Counted from the first letter of the stretch, positions 18,401-27,597 are shown. The stretch: 57,044 nucleotides of DNA from an uncultured Pelagibacteraceae bacterium (GCA_902613065.1 CACMFU010000009.1:1-57044), one strand, 5' to 3'. Numbers and translations: made by a program. The notes: generated by a model not told the origin, from the letters alone.

Positions 18401-19474
18401 TTAGACTGAACTAAGATTATCTAAAATTTTTTTTGAACATTGTTCTGTATTACTAGAGCCTTGAAGATCTTTTGTTCGACTGTCTTTATCTTTAAGAGTT
18501 AATTCAATTGATTTTACTATTCTATCAGAAGCTTCTTTTTCACCCAAGTAATCTAACATCATTGCAGCTGACCAAATTTGACCTATTGGATTGGCAATTC
18601 CTTGACCTGCTATATCTGGTGCAGATCCATGAACTGGTTCAAATAATGATGGGTATTTATTTGTTGGATTAATGTTTCCAGATGGTGCAATTCCAATAGT
18701 TCCAGTGCAAGCTGGCCCTAGATCTGATAAAATATCTCCAAAAAGGTTTGATGCGACTATCACATCAAAACGTTCAGGACTTAGAACAAATCTAGCAGCT
18801 AATATATCAATATGGTACTGATCAGTTTCCACATCAGAATAGTTCTTTTTATTCTCATTAAATCTTTCATCCCAATAAGGCATTGTAATTGATATTCCAT
18901 TTGATTTTGTTGCACTTGTTAATTTTTTTCTTTTTCTTTTTTTAGCCAATTCAAAAGCAAATTGTTGAACTCTATCTATTCCATATTTTGACATTACTGT
19001 TTCTTGAATAACAACTTCTCTATCAGTACCTTGATACATTCTCCCACCAACTGATGAATATTCTCCTTCAGTATTTTCTCTAACAATTATCATGTCAATA
19101 TCACCAGGTTTTTTATTAGCTAATGGTGCATTTACACCTTCAAAAAGTTTTACAGGTCTTAAATTAATAAACTGATCAAACTCTCTTCTAAATTTTAATA
19201 ATGAACCCCAAAGTGTTATGTGGTCAGGGTATTTATCTGGCATACCAACCGCACCAAAGAAAATTGCATCGTGTTTATTTAGTTTATCTTTCCAATCATC
19301 TGGCATCATTTTTCCATGCTTTTCATAATAATCACATGATGCAAAATCATAATCCTCTATATTTAATTTGAATTGATGTTGTTGAGAAATTTCTTTTAAT
19401 ATTTTTTGTGCTTCAGGTACAACTTCTTTACCAATACCGTCACCGGCAATTGACGCTATAGAATATTCTTTCAT
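18401..19474 (-). CDS. Tartrate/D-malate dehydrogenase family protein
   Basis: This 357-residue enzyme belongs to the isopropylmalate/isocitrate dehydrogenase fold. It starts SIASIAGDGIGKEVVPE, has FGAVGMPDKYPDHITLWGSLLKFRREFDQ and VRENTEGEYSSVGGRMYQGTDRE, and carries the metal-binding LFGDILSDLGP. The GMPDKYPDH-LWG wording fits the tartrate dehydrogenase/decarboxylase (TtuC) and D-malate dehydrogenase (DmlA) group better than LeuB. It would oxidise and decarboxylate a hydroxy-diacid with NAD and a divalent metal. Its ATG immediately follows the guaC stop, so the two are cotranscribed. The true substrate is undetermined. Confidence 0.82.
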   Translation of the reverse strand: MKEYSIASIAGDGIGKEVVPEAQKILKEISQQHQFKLNIEDYDFASCDYYEKHGKMMPDDWKDKLNKHDAIFFGAVGMPDKYPDHITLWGSLLKFRREFDQFINLRPVKLFEGVNAPLANKKPGDIDMIIVRENTEGEYSSVGGRMYQGTDREVVIQETVMSKYGIDRVQQFAFELAKKRKRKKLTSATKSNGISITMPYWDERFNENKKNYSDVETDQYHIDILAARFVLSPERFDVIVASNLFGDILSDLGPACTGTIGIAPSGNINPTNKYPSLFEPVHGSAPDIAGQGIANPIGQIWSAAMMLDYLGEKEASDRIVKSIELTLKDKDSRTKDLQGSSNTEQCSKKILDNLSSV

Positions 19475-20509
19475 TTATTTTACAAATGTATCGTTAAATT
19501 GCTTTGTAACTCTTACAAAAGTCGTACATTTACTTAATTGTTTTAAAGAGGGTGCCCCAACATATGTGCAACTACTTCTTACACCACCTAAAATATTTAA
19601 AATTGTATCATTAATTTTACCACGATACTTAACTCTTACTGTTCTACCCTCACTGCTTCTATAATCAGATAAACCACCATAATGTTTTTTATTAGCTGTT
19701 TCAGAACTTGATCCATAAAATTCTATATATTTTGAACCATTAGATTTTACTAATTTTCCTTTACCTTCATCGTGACCCGCAAACATTCCTCCTAGCATGA
19801 CAAAATCAGCTCCTCCACCAAATGCCTTAGCAACGTCACCTGGACACGTACATCCACCATCTGCAATGATATGTGCACCTAATCCATGAGCTGCATCAGC
19901 ACATTCTATTACCGCACTTAACTGAGGATAGCCAACTCCAGTTTGTATACGTGTAGTACAGACACTTCCTGGTCCAATTCCAACTTTTACAATATCTGCT
20001 CCTGATAAAATCAATTCTTGAGTCATATCAGCAGTAACAACGTTACCTGCTATGATTGTTTTAGTTGGATATTTATCTCTAACAGATTTTAAAAATTTAC
20101 TAAAATGCTCTGAATAACCGTTAGCAACATCAATACATATAAATTTAATGAAACTAAATTCTTTTAAAACCTTATCTAAATTTTGAAAATCTTCTTTTTT
20201 TGTTCCAATACTTAAAGCTACATTTGGATATATTGATTTTATTTTTTTAAATTGTTTAATTTTCTTTACATCATGTTGTTTTGTTAAACATGTAATCATT
20301 CCATAATCAGATAATTTTTCAGCAACACCTAGTACTCCTACACCGTCCATGTTAGCTGCCATTATAGGAATTCCAGACCATTCGTTTTTACTGTATTTAA
20401 AACGATAGGTTCTCTTTAAATTAACATCTTTTCTACTTTTAAGAGTGCTTCTTTTAGGTCTAAAAAGTACGTCGGAATAATCTAGTTTTAGCTCTTCTTC
20501 AATTCTCAC
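19475..20509 (-). CDS. guaC: GMP reductase
   Basis: The GTG at 20509 is preferred as start. It gives [20 protein letters not shown], which lines up from its first residue with E. coli GuaC, and a 344-residue protein. An ATG at 20527 would add six extra residues. The catalytic cysteine is Cys184 in [11 protein letters not shown]. The enzyme converts GMP to IMP with NADPH, linking guanine to adenine nucleotides. It is followed without a gap by the tartrate/D-malate dehydrogenase gene. The closest purine-related neighbour is apt, about 6 kb away. Confidence 0.92.
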   Translation of the reverse strand: MRIEEELKLDYSDVLFRPKRSTLKSRKDVNLKRTYRFKYSKNEWSGIPIMAANMDGVGVLGVAEKLSDYGMITCLTKQHDVKKIKQFKKIKSIYPNVALSIGTKKEDFQNLDKVLKEFSFIKFICIDVANGYSEHFSKFLKSVRDKYPTKTIIAGNVVTADMTQELILSGADIVKVGIGPGSVCTTRIQTGVGYPQLSAVIECADAAHGLGAHIIADGGCTCPGDVAKAFGGGADFVMLGGMFAGHDEGKGKLVKSNGSKYIEFYGSSSETANKKHYGGLSDYRSSEGRTVRVKYRGKINDTILNILGGVRSSCTYVGAPSLKQLSKCTTFVRVTKQFNDTFVK

Positions 20510-20631
20510 AAAAATGAAGGTATACATCCAATGAATGATAATTCAATTTAATAATTAAGCTTATAAACGTTGTATTTGAACAATTTTAAAATTACTGATT
20601 GAATTATAAAAATATAAATTAAAGTAAATAA

Positions 20632-21507
20632 ATGTTTGAAGGATTTAAGAGCAAATACGTCAAAGTTAAAAAAGGAAAAGTCTTTTGTAAAATTAAAGGA
20701 GATGGACCACCTTTATTATTACTTCATGGCTATCCTCAAACTCATTTAATGTGGCATAAAACAGCTCCAGGGTTATCAAAAAGTTTTACTGTAGTTGCAG
20801 CAGACTTAAGAGGTTATGGAAACAGTTTAGCTCCACCATCTGATAATAAACATTTTAATTACTCAAAAAGAGAAATGGCAAACGACATGAAACAAATGAT
20901 GGTAAAATTAGGGTATAGTAAATTTTATGTTGCAGGTCATGATAGAGGTGGAAGAGTTGCTCATAGATTGGCAAGAGATCACAGAAAAAACGTCCTTGCT
21001 CTTAGTGTTTTAGATATTTGTCCAACTTTAGATATGTATGAACTAACAACTAGAGATTTTGCAAAAGCTTACTTTCATTGGTTTTTCTTAATTCAACCAA
21101 AATGGTTACCAGAAAGAATGATAATGAGTGATCCAAGGAAATGGATGAAGTATTGCTTAGATAAATGGTCTGGCAATCATAAATTTGGAAAAGTTGAAGA
21201 GGGTTATCTAAAGTGCTTTAAGCAACCAAAAAGAATACACGGATCATGTGAGGATTATAGAGCATCTGCTACAATTGATCTTGATCATGACAGGAACGAT
21301 CGTAAGAAAAAATTAAATATTCCTGTTCAAGTTTTATGGGGAAAAAATGGAGTTATAGGCAAACAATTTAAACCTATTAAAATTTGGCAAAAATATTCAA
21401 ATAAAAAAGTTGTCGGAGTTGCTGTTAAATCTGGACATTTTATACCAGAGCAAAATCCCAAAGAAACAATTAAACAATTAAAAAGTTTCTTTTTAAAAAA
21501 TGTTTAA
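20632..21507 (+). CDS. Fluoroacetate dehalogenase-like alpha/beta hydrolase
   Basis: This 291-residue hydrolase keeps the residues that define fluoroacetate dehalogenase, compared from memory with the Rhodopseudomonas RPA1163 enzyme. These are nucleophile Asp104 with Arg105 and Arg108 in GHDRGGR, Asp128, the halide pocket His149-Trp150 in YFHWFF, Tyr209 in CEDYR, and catalytic His269 in SGHFIPEQNP. The spacing matches closely. Such enzymes hydrolyse haloacetates to glycolate and halide. Epoxide or ester hydrolase activity is less likely given the halide pocket. The gene overlaps the TauD-like dioxygenase gene by 8 bases and an AEC carrier follows, forming a three-gene operon. Confidence 0.82.
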   Translation: MFEGFKSKYVKVKKGKVFCKIKGDGPPLLLLHGYPQTHLMWHKTAPGLSKSFTVVAADLRGYGNSLAPPSDNKHFNYSKREMANDMKQMMVKLGYSKFYVAGHDRGGRVAHRLARDHRKNVLALSVLDICPTLDMYELTTRDFAKAYFHWFFLIQPKWLPERMIMSDPRKWMKYCLDKWSGNHKFGKVEEGYLKCFKQPKRIHGSCEDYRASATIDLDHDRNDRKKKLNIPVQVLWGKNGVIGKQFKPIKIWQKYSNKKVVGVAVKSGHFIPEQNPKETIKQLKSFFLKNV

Positions 21508-22288
21508 AATTATTCCTAATAAAAAAAATATAGGTGCAGAATTAGTCTGCGATTTAAATAAAATTAATAATTCTACATTAAAAAAAATAAAATCTGCTCT
21601 TTCAAAATATGGGATGATTTATTTTAGAAACCAAAAATTAAGCTCTGATCATTATGTAAAATTTGCAAAAAAATTTGGAAAACTCGCAAACTATCCAAGA
21701 CTTAAAGGTTTGAATAAAAAATATCCTCAAATAACTGTTGTTCAAAGAAAATCTACTGATAGGGGACCTAGTTTTGGTGAGCAATTTCATACAGATTCTA
21801 TTTATACTAAAAAGCCACCTAGATTTACAATGTTGTTATCTAAATTAGTTCCAAAAAAAGGTCAGGCAAATACAGATTTCTGTTCTCAATATTTGGCTTA
21901 TGAAAAATTACCAGCCAACTTCAAAAGAAAGTTTAAAAACGAAAAATGCATATTTTCATCAGAAGGACCTATTTCTGTAACAAGATTGGAAAGAGAGAAA
22001 GAAAAGGGGAAAAAAGCTAAAGAACTAATTTCAAAACATAAATTGATAAGAAAAATTAATAATAAATACACTTTGTATTGTAGTCCAGGACATTTTATTC
22101 GTTTTAATAACAATAAAATTGATAAAAAATTAAAAAATTATTTATTCAAACACCAATTAAAAAAAAGTTTTCAATATTCTTTAGAGTGGGAAAAGAACCA
22201 ATTAGCAATTTGGGATAACAGATCTATGCTACATCAAGCAACAGCTTTCAAAGGTGATAGAATTATGCATAGAATAACAGTCCAATAA
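21500..22288 (+). CDS. TauD/TfdA-family 2-oxoglutarate dioxygenase
   Basis: This 262-residue protein has the iron-binding His97 and Asp99 in EQFHTDSIY, distal His245 in MLHQATAF and the 2-oxoglutarate-binding Arg258 in MHRITV, spaced as in TauD. Family enzymes hydroxylate small acids such as taurine, carnitine precursors or aryloxyacetates, often breaking C-S or C-O bonds. The sequence does not fix the substrate. The start lies 8 bases inside the dehalogenase gene, and its stop overlaps the AEC carrier start by one base. That suggests the three proteins handle a common compound. Confidence 0.85.
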   Translation: MFKIIPNKKNIGAELVCDLNKINNSTLKKIKSALSKYGMIYFRNQKLSSDHYVKFAKKFGKLANYPRLKGLNKKYPQITVVQRKSTDRGPSFGEQFHTDSIYTKKPPRFTMLLSKLVPKKGQANTDFCSQYLAYEKLPANFKRKFKNEKCIFSSEGPISVTRLEREKEKGKKAKELISKHKLIRKINNKYTLYCSPGHFIRFNNNKIDKKLKNYLFKHQLKKSFQYSLEWEKNQLAIWDNRSMLHQATAFKGDRIMHRITVQ

Positions 22289-23211
22289 TGTTTCAAGTAT
22301 TTCTTGGTTTAACTCCATTTATAGGTATTACTATTATTGGTTATCTTTTAGGATATATTAAAATATTTGATTTACAAAAAGCAAAAATTTTTAATTTATT
22401 TTTATTTTATATCGCGGTTCCAGCATTAATAATAAAGCTTGTTGCCCAAAATGATATTGGAGAAATTGATATATCTCAAATATCTTCATACTTTTTAATG
22501 CAATTAACAAGTGGAATATTTGCTTTTTTATTAACCAAAAATACTTTTAAAAGATCAATACAAGAGTCTATTATTTGGGCTCTAACTGTCGCTTTATCAA
22601 ATCATGTAATTCTAGTTTTACCTATTGCAGAAATTTTTTTTACTGGAAGCACGTTAACGCAAATTTCTGGTATTATATTAATGGATAGTGTTGTTTTAAT
22701 ATCAATAATCAGTTTTTTTTTAGAACTTACAGTAAAAAAAAAAATTAGGTTATTACAGTTCTTAAAAAATTTAATACTAAATCCAATGATATTAGCAATC
22801 TTAATTGGATTAATTATTAGAACTTCAAATATTAATATTAATGAAACACCATTTGAATACATTCTTCAAAGATTGGCAGCATGTGTTATGCCAGTCGGAT
22901 TATTTGCAATCGGGATTATTCTCTCTTTCTATTCAGAAAAAGTATTTAATAAGCTCACCATTACTATTTCAATTTTAAAGTTAATAATCTCACCAATGAT
23001 ATTACTTATATTTGGGTATACTTTTTTTAATTTATCCAATCCAATTGATATAACTGGTGCTTTATTAGTAAGTGTTGGTCCTTGTGGAGCAACATCAATA
23101 GTTATGTGTTCAGCTTACAATGTTAGCCCGCAAAATATAATTAAAGCAATTTTTATTTCAACAATTGCTTCAATATTTACTTTTTTATTTACAATAAATT
23201 TATTAAACTGA
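22288..23211 (+). CDS. Auxin efflux carrier (AEC) family permease
   Basis: This 307-residue membrane protein has about ten helices. It has the AEC features TPFIGITIIGYLLGY at the start and ALLVSVGPCGATSIVMCSAYN near residues 250-270. Bacterial members carry organic acids such as malonate, malate or lactate and other anions. Coupling by a 1-nt overlap to the TauD-like gene and, before it, the dehalogenase-like gene suggests it moves their substrate or product. The direction of transport cannot be inferred. Confidence 0.85.
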   Translation: MFQVFLGLTPFIGITIIGYLLGYIKIFDLQKAKIFNLFLFYIAVPALIIKLVAQNDIGEIDISQISSYFLMQLTSGIFAFLLTKNTFKRSIQESIIWALTVALSNHVILVLPIAEIFFTGSTLTQISGIILMDSVVLISIISFFLELTVKKKIRLLQFLKNLILNPMILAILIGLIIRTSNININETPFEYILQRLAACVMPVGLFAIGIILSFYSEKVFNKLTITISILKLIISPMILLIFGYTFFNLSNPIDITGALLVSVGPCGATSIVMCSAYNVSPQNIIKAIFISTIASIFTFLFTINLLN

Positions 23212-23221
23212 GATTATTAAA

Positions 23222-23677
23222 ATGATTTATATTAAAAAATTATCAAAAGTTTTATTTATTTTGATATTTTTAATTTCCCCCTCACTAGCAAAAGATAAAA
23301 TTGATCAAACAATTGATAAAACTACTGATTTCTTAAAATCGATATCTAAAAAAAGTTTAAATAAATCACAGACCGCAGAATTTTTAAATAACTATGCCAT
23401 AACCCTACAAGATGAACGAAATCAAGGCGAAGTGACTTATATCTTTGATGAAAAGAATTATAAAAGATATAAAGATGGAAAAGTTGTTTCAGAAGATGGA
23501 TGGCGCTTTACGAATTTGGGAAAATTAAGAGTTTTTTCAGGTGATATTAAATTAACCTGGAAGTTTAAACTCGATAAGCAAAATGTAATAGTTATTAAAA
23601 CTAAATTTCAACCAATAGGCAAAGAGTACCCTTTTAGATACCAATTAAAAGAGAAGTTCTTTGAACAAATAGACTAG
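23222..23677 (+). CDS. Secreted protein of unknown function
   Basis: This 151-residue protein has a signal peptide (basic MIYIKK, then a Leu/Ile/Phe core, likely cut after SPSLA near residue 23). The mature part has a helical, charged first half and a second half that looks beta-rich (VTYIFDEKNYKRYKDGKVVSEDGWRF). No catalytic motif or family is recognised. It starts 10 bases after the AEC carrier gene and is followed without a gap by a 37-residue basic protein. It therefore lies in a continuous rightward transcript from 20632 to 25227. Confidence 0.75.
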   Translation: MIYIKKLSKVLFILIFLISPSLAKDKIDQTIDKTTDFLKSISKKSLNKSQTAEFLNNYAITLQDERNQGEVTYIFDEKNYKRYKDGKVVSEDGWRFTNLGKLRVFSGDIKLTWKFKLDKQNVIVIKTKFQPIGKEYPFRYQLKEKFFEQID

Positions 23678-23791
23678 ATGTCTAAAAGATATAGTGGCAA
23701 ATCCTTTAAGGACTCTAGTGTTATGAAAAAAGCAAAATTTTCTTTAAAAGAGAAAAGAAAAGCTAAAAGAGAAAAAAGAAAAACTAAATGA
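23678..23791 (+). CDS. Tiny highly basic protein, unknown
   Basis: An ATG directly after the preceding stop opens 37 residues ending in TGA at 23791. That TGA overlaps the ATG of the following hydrolase gene (ATGA). The product begins MSKRYSGKSF and ends in a Lys/Arg-rich helix with repeats of the type KEKRKAKREKRK. It has no cysteine and no hydrophobic segment. The perfect fit between the two neighbouring genes supports translation. It could bind nucleic acid or ribosomes, or merely couple translation between its neighbours; no family is recognised. Confidence 0.5.
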   Translation: MSKRYSGKSFKDSSVMKKAKFSLKEKRKAKREKRKTK

Positions 23792-25227
23792 GAATAATTT
23801 TAAGTTTTGCAATTTTAATATTTTTTTGGACAAATACCTTAATTGCTGAGGAATATCCCAACTCGTGGAAAATAGATCTTCTTTGCAAGCAAGGTGGAAG
23901 TGAATGGTATGAGTCTTCTTATATTGTAAATGTTGAAGATAATAAATTTCAATTAGGACCTTTTGATAATAAGCACTGGGGTAGAGAAAATATAAAATTT
24001 GAGGGTACAATTAAAGATAATAAGGTTTCTATTACTGAAAGTTGGAAATGGAAGTGGGGTTCAGAAAGATTAAAAATTAAAGGTGAATTTATTAATGGAA
24101 ATGAAGCTACCCTAAAAGCTAGAATGCCATTTGATAAACCTTGGAGATGTAAAGGCAGGTTCTTTAAAGTTGATCGTCCACCACATTTCACTCCTTTAAA
24201 GTATTTAAGCGAGGCAAGTGAAGAAATAATTAAATTTACAAGTTATAATCCAGGTATTCCTCTGGTAATAATAAATGGATCTTATGTTAATTCTCCAGTT
24301 GAAGTATCTGGAAAGTTAATTTTACCTAAAGAGGGAAAAAATTTACCAGTTGTTGTTACTGTACATAGTAGTGGAGGGCCCAGTGAGTTTACATCTCCTA
24401 GGCAGTCTTGGCGAAATGATTTTAAAAATCAATTATTAAAAAATAACATAGGTATTTTTGAGATAGATAATTTTACAAGCAGGGGAACAGAAAATGTTCA
24501 TGAAAATCAAGGTAAAGTCTCAATTAACGCTGGAGAATTAGATGCATTAGTTGCATATGATATATTAGACAAACATTCTCGTGTTAATGCTACAAAATTA
24601 GGAATTACTGGTTTATCAAGAGGTGGAACAGCTTCATACATGGCAGCAGAAAAAAAATTTTCAGAGGCAGTGATTGGAAAAGATAAATATTTTCTTGCAT
24701 CATTACCCATGGCTCCAGATTGTTTTAATATGAGATTTGAAAATCCAGCTCCTACAAAAACTAAATTATTATTTTTACTTGGAGGTGCAGACGATTATAC
24801 ACCAGCAAGATTTTGTGTAGATTATGCTGAAAAACTAAAAAAAGAAGGTGCAGATGTCGAGGTAATTGTAAAAGATGGATGGCACCATGATTTTTATACA
24901 GATGCTCCAGCAAATAAATGCAAAGGATGTGTTCATTTTAATAAGTGTGAAATGTACGTTCCAGATGGTTGGAAATTAAATGACCAAGGTTTTATATCTG
25001 AAAGTTTATCTGAAGTTATGAAAAAAGAATTTAAAATGGATATTAAAAAGTGGCAAAAAGATTTTGAAAAAGCATCTGCTAAATCAGGAGAAGCAAACAA
25101 ATTATACAGAAAAATGTATGTGAAGATTTATAAAAAATGTGGAAAAAGAGGTACGACAACTGGTGGTGACAATGGTGGAGAAACTGCCGCAATAGCCAGC
25201 AAATATTTTATAGATAATTTAAAATAA
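23788..25227 (+). CDS. Secreted alpha/beta hydrolase, dienelactone hydrolase-like
   Basis: This 479-residue precursor has a signal peptide (cut near residue 20 after TLIA). The N-terminal domain (about 25-130) is beta-rich and contains several Trp and Cys. The hydrolase domain has VVVTVHSSGGPSEF (oxyanion region), nucleophile elbow GLSRGGTAS, an acid in LGGADDYTPARF and His in DGWHHDFY. This is the Ser-Asp-His set of the dienelactone hydrolase/prolyl-oligopeptidase-like group. It probably cleaves an ester or related bond in the periplasm; the substrate is unknown. The C-terminal region has a cluster of cysteines (CKGCVHFNKCEMY). Its start overlaps the 37-residue gene. Confidence 0.8.
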   Translation: MRIILSFAILIFFWTNTLIAEEYPNSWKIDLLCKQGGSEWYESSYIVNVEDNKFQLGPFDNKHWGRENIKFEGTIKDNKVSITESWKWKWGSERLKIKGEFINGNEATLKARMPFDKPWRCKGRFFKVDRPPHFTPLKYLSEASEEIIKFTSYNPGIPLVIINGSYVNSPVEVSGKLILPKEGKNLPVVVTVHSSGGPSEFTSPRQSWRNDFKNQLLKNNIGIFEIDNFTSRGTENVHENQGKVSINAGELDALVAYDILDKHSRVNATKLGITGLSRGGTASYMAAEKKFSEAVIGKDKYFLASLPMAPDCFNMRFENPAPTKTKLLFLLGGADDYTPARFCVDYAEKLKKEGADVEVIVKDGWHHDFYTDAPANKCKGCVHFNKCEMYVPDGWKLNDQGFISESLSEVMKKEFKMDIKKWQKDFEKASAKSGEANKLYRKMYVKIYKKCGKRGTTTGGDNGGETAAIASKYFIDNLK

Positions 25228-25258
25228 TCCAAAATGAGTAGATAAATAATTTTATAAA

Positions 25259-26038
25259 TTAAAAGTCTACCTTTATGTGTCTAATTTCAAATAAAGCATT
25301 GTTTCTAAAATTTTTATAAACTTCCTCGTTTGATTTTACCTCAAATTTAAAATTATTTATTCCATCTTCTAAATAATTATCTTTATCTTTCCATTTTTCA
25401 TTAAAGCTTTTTTGATTATTGGTATGGTAATCTGATGGTACAACTTCCTCTTTTTCATTCATTTTATATCCTAGATTGTCATGTATTAAAGGATGATAAA
25501 AACCATCTCTATATTTGATTTCAATACCATTGGCATCAATTCTCTTTTTCATATCTGTATCCTCAAAACCCCAACCCCAATAAGAATTAGAATATCCATT
25601 AACTTTTTTAAAAACATGTTTTGGTATTAATACTGATCCCAAAAATACATTTTCTCTTTTTGGAGCTTTCACAACCCACTTAGAATTTTTTGATGGTAGC
25701 ATTGGTAAATTATGATAGCCATGCTTTATTAATAACATTGGATTATCAGAGTATGAAAAATCTGCAATCATGGGTAAAAAGTCAACGTTATTTATAACAA
25801 CATAATCTAAGTAGTCTTCGTTAATTAAGTAACCAGCATTATTTAATGATCCAAGATTAAATGGTTTTCCATTTGCCTGTTCCATTATGCATATTCTTAA
25901 ATTTAGATTTTTATCTAATTTATCCTCATTAAAATAAATTTTTGAATGAAATTGAAATATGTTTAATTGTTCTTTTCTATCTCTATATGGAACTATTATT
26001 ACAAGTTTTTTTTTAAATTTTTCTACTTCAGAAGTCAT
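25259..26038 (-). CDS. GT7-like (beta-1,4-galactosyltransferase type) glycosyltransferase
   Basis: This 259-residue soluble protein carries the order of motifs known from animal beta-1,4-galactosyltransferases. These are VPYRDRKEQL near residue 16, EQANGKPFNLGSLNNAGY in the donor region, NVDFLP in place of DVD-LP, and GYSNSYWGWGFEDTDMKKR near residue 170. The family transfers galactose or a related sugar using manganese. The first Asp of the metal motif is Asn here, while the second is kept. There is no transmembrane anchor. It is a single gene whose 3' end faces the secreted hydrolase gene at 31 bases. A role in cell-surface polysaccharide is likely but not shown. Confidence 0.75.
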   Translation of the reverse strand: MTSEVEKFKKKLVIIVPYRDRKEQLNIFQFHSKIYFNEDKLDKNLNLRICIMEQANGKPFNLGSLNNAGYLINEDYLDYVVINNVDFLPMIADFSYSDNPMLLIKHGYHNLPMLPSKNSKWVVKAPKRENVFLGSVLIPKHVFKKVNGYSNSYWGWGFEDTDMKKRIDANGIEIKYRDGFYHPLIHDNLGYKMNEKEEVVPSDYHTNNQKSFNEKWKDKDNYLEDGINNFKFEVKSNEEVYKNFRNNALFEIRHIKVDF

Positions 26039-26094
26039 AATAAAATATTATATTGTAAATTTATAGATTGGTAATATAAAATAAGCTTTATTTT

Positions 26095-26171
26095 GGCGGG
26101 GTAGCTCAGTTGGTTAGAGCGCGGGACTCATAAGCCCGAGGTCAGTGGTTCGATCCCACTTCCCGCTACCA
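26095..26171 (+). tRNA. tRNA with CAT anticodon (elongator Met likely)
   Basis: The 77-base gene folds as a normal cloverleaf: acceptor GGCGGGG with TCCCGCT, D arm GCTC-GAGC, anticodon loop CTCATAA, T loop TTCGATC and an encoded CCA at 26169-26171. The first acceptor pair is G-U and the last is G-U, and the bottom anticodon-stem pair (31-39) is A-G. It lacks the initiator-type mismatch at the acceptor end. A CAT anticodon could also belong to the lysidine-modified isoleucine tRNA, so elongator methionine is likely but not certain. The CCA end directly touches the apt stop codon on the other strand. Confidence 0.93.
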
Positions 26172-26699
26172 TCAATGACCAGGAAAATCCAAAAGATTTT
26201 CAACTGAATATCCCTTTTTAACTAGATTATCCGTGCCGCCTAAATCAAAAAGATTTATTACAAATATGAATCCAGCCACTTTACTTTTTGATATCTCTAT
26301 TAATTTAGCGGCTGCTTCTGCGGTACCACCAGTAGCAATTAAATCATCAATTATTAAAACTTTATCACCTTCATCGAATGAATCTTTATGGACTTCTATT
26401 GTTGCAGTTCCATACTCAAGTTCAAAGTCTACTGAATGAACTTCAGCAGGTAATTTATTTTTTTTTCTCAACATTATGAATGGTTTATCAAGTATATAAG
26501 AAATAGCTGATGCAAAAACAAATCCTCTAGACTCTACAGCTCCAATTTTATTAAATTGGAATTTTTTTGATCTTTCAACAATTTGGTTTATGCATTCCTT
26601 GAATGCTTTTTCATTTTTAATAAGTGTTGTTATATCTCTGAAAAGAATTCCCTTTTTAGGATAGTCTTGAATTGATCTAATATGTTCTTTTAAATCCAT
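26172..26699 (-). CDS. apt: Adenine phosphoribosyltransferase
   Basis: This 175-residue enzyme joins adenine to PRPP to make AMP. It has the family start IRSIQDYPKKGILFRDITTL, the core AVESRGFVFASA and the PRPP-binding loop VLIIDDLIATGGTA near residues 117-130. It is divergent from mtnP, whose product releases adenine from methylthioadenosine; only 28 bases separate the two starts, so they share a control region. This pairing makes sense as adenine recovery. Its stop codon abuts the tRNA 3' end on the opposite strand with no gap. Confidence 0.95.
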   Translation of the reverse strand: MDLKEHIRSIQDYPKKGILFRDITTLIKNEKAFKECINQIVERSKKFQFNKIGAVESRGFVFASAISYILDKPFIMLRKKNKLPAEVHSVDFELEYGTATIEVHKDSFDEGDKVLIIDDLIATGGTAEAAAKLIEISKSKVAGFIFVINLFDLGGTDNLVKKGYSVENLLDFPGH

Positions 26700-26727
26700 A
26701 AAACTTAAATATAATCTTAAAAGTATT

Positions 26728-27597
26728 ATGGCAAATAATAAATTAGCAATTATTGGTGGAAGTGGCCTATATGATGTTGAAGAGTTTAAAGATAGAGAAA
26801 CACTAGATTTAAATACTCCATGGGGAAAACCTTCAGATTTAATATTAAAGTCTAAATATAATAATAAAGAAATTTATTTTCTACCAAGACATGGAAAAGG
26901 TCATTTTATTTCTCCATCAAAAATAAATTTTAGAGCAAATATTGATGCTCTTAAACAACTTGGTATTACTGATATAGTTTCTGTTTCAGCTGTAGGATCT
27001 TTAAAGGAAGATTTACCTCCAGGTAAATTTGTTATCGTTGATCAGTTCATTGATAGAACTTTTGCAAGAAATAAAACTTTTTTTGATGATGAGATTGTTG
27101 CTCATGTATCAATGGCACATCCAACCTCAAGTGGGCTGATGAACGCTTGTGAAGATGCTATTAAAAAAGAAAATATCTCTTATCAAAGAGGTGGAACTTA
27201 CGTTGTAATGGAAGGACCGCAATTTTCAACATTGGCTGAGTCAAATTTATATAGATCATGGAAAGCGGATGTTATTGGAATGACAAATATGCCAGAAGCT
27301 AAGTTAGCAAGAGAAGCAGAAATTAGATATGCTTCAGTTTCTATGGTAACAGACTATGATTGTTGGCATCCAGATCATGAAAATGTTGATGTTCAACAAG
27401 TTATAAAAGTGCTCTTAGATAATGCAGCAAAAGCTAAAAATATGATTAAAAATTTGATAGTGAACTTTGAAAATCACATTGATCCCAATGATCCAACTAA
27501 TAACTGTTTAGATGTAGCAATAATTACAGCTCCAGAAAAAAGAACTCAAAAAACTAAAGATAAATTAAAAACAATTGCAGGAAGAGTTCTTAATTAA
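26728..27597 (+). CDS. mtnP: S-methyl-5'-thioadenosine phosphorylase
   Basis: This 289-residue nucleoside phosphorylase has IIGGSGLYDVEEF at the start and phosphate-binding LPRHGKGHFISPSKINFRANI near residues 53-73. It also has YVVMEGPQFSTLAES and the SVSMVTDYDCWH region expected of methylthioadenosine phosphorylase. It splits methylthioadenosine into adenine and methylthioribose-1-phosphate. The next gene, mtnA, uses the latter product and overlaps by one base; apt on the opposite strand uses the adenine. The spermidine synthase encoded three genes downstream is the likely source of methylthioadenosine. Confidence 0.93.
   Translation: MANNKLAIIGGSGLYDVEEFKDRETLDLNTPWGKPSDLILKSKYNNKEIYFLPRHGKGHFISPSKINFRANIDALKQLGITDIVSVSAVGSLKEDLPPGKFVIVDQFIDRTFARNKTFFDDEIVAHVSMAHPTSSGLMNACEDAIKKENISYQRGGTYVVMEGPQFSTLAESNLYRSWKADVIGMTNMPEAKLAREAEIRYASVSMVTDYDCWHPDHENVDVQQVIKVLLDNAAKAKNMIKNLIVNFENHIDPNDPTNNCLDVAIITAPEKRTQKTKDKLKTIAGRVLN

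Noticed and set aside
26095..26171. Initiator methionine tRNA
   Set aside because: The acceptor end lacks the initiator-type mismatch at the first position, and the anticodon stem lacks the three clean G-C pairs next to the loop.
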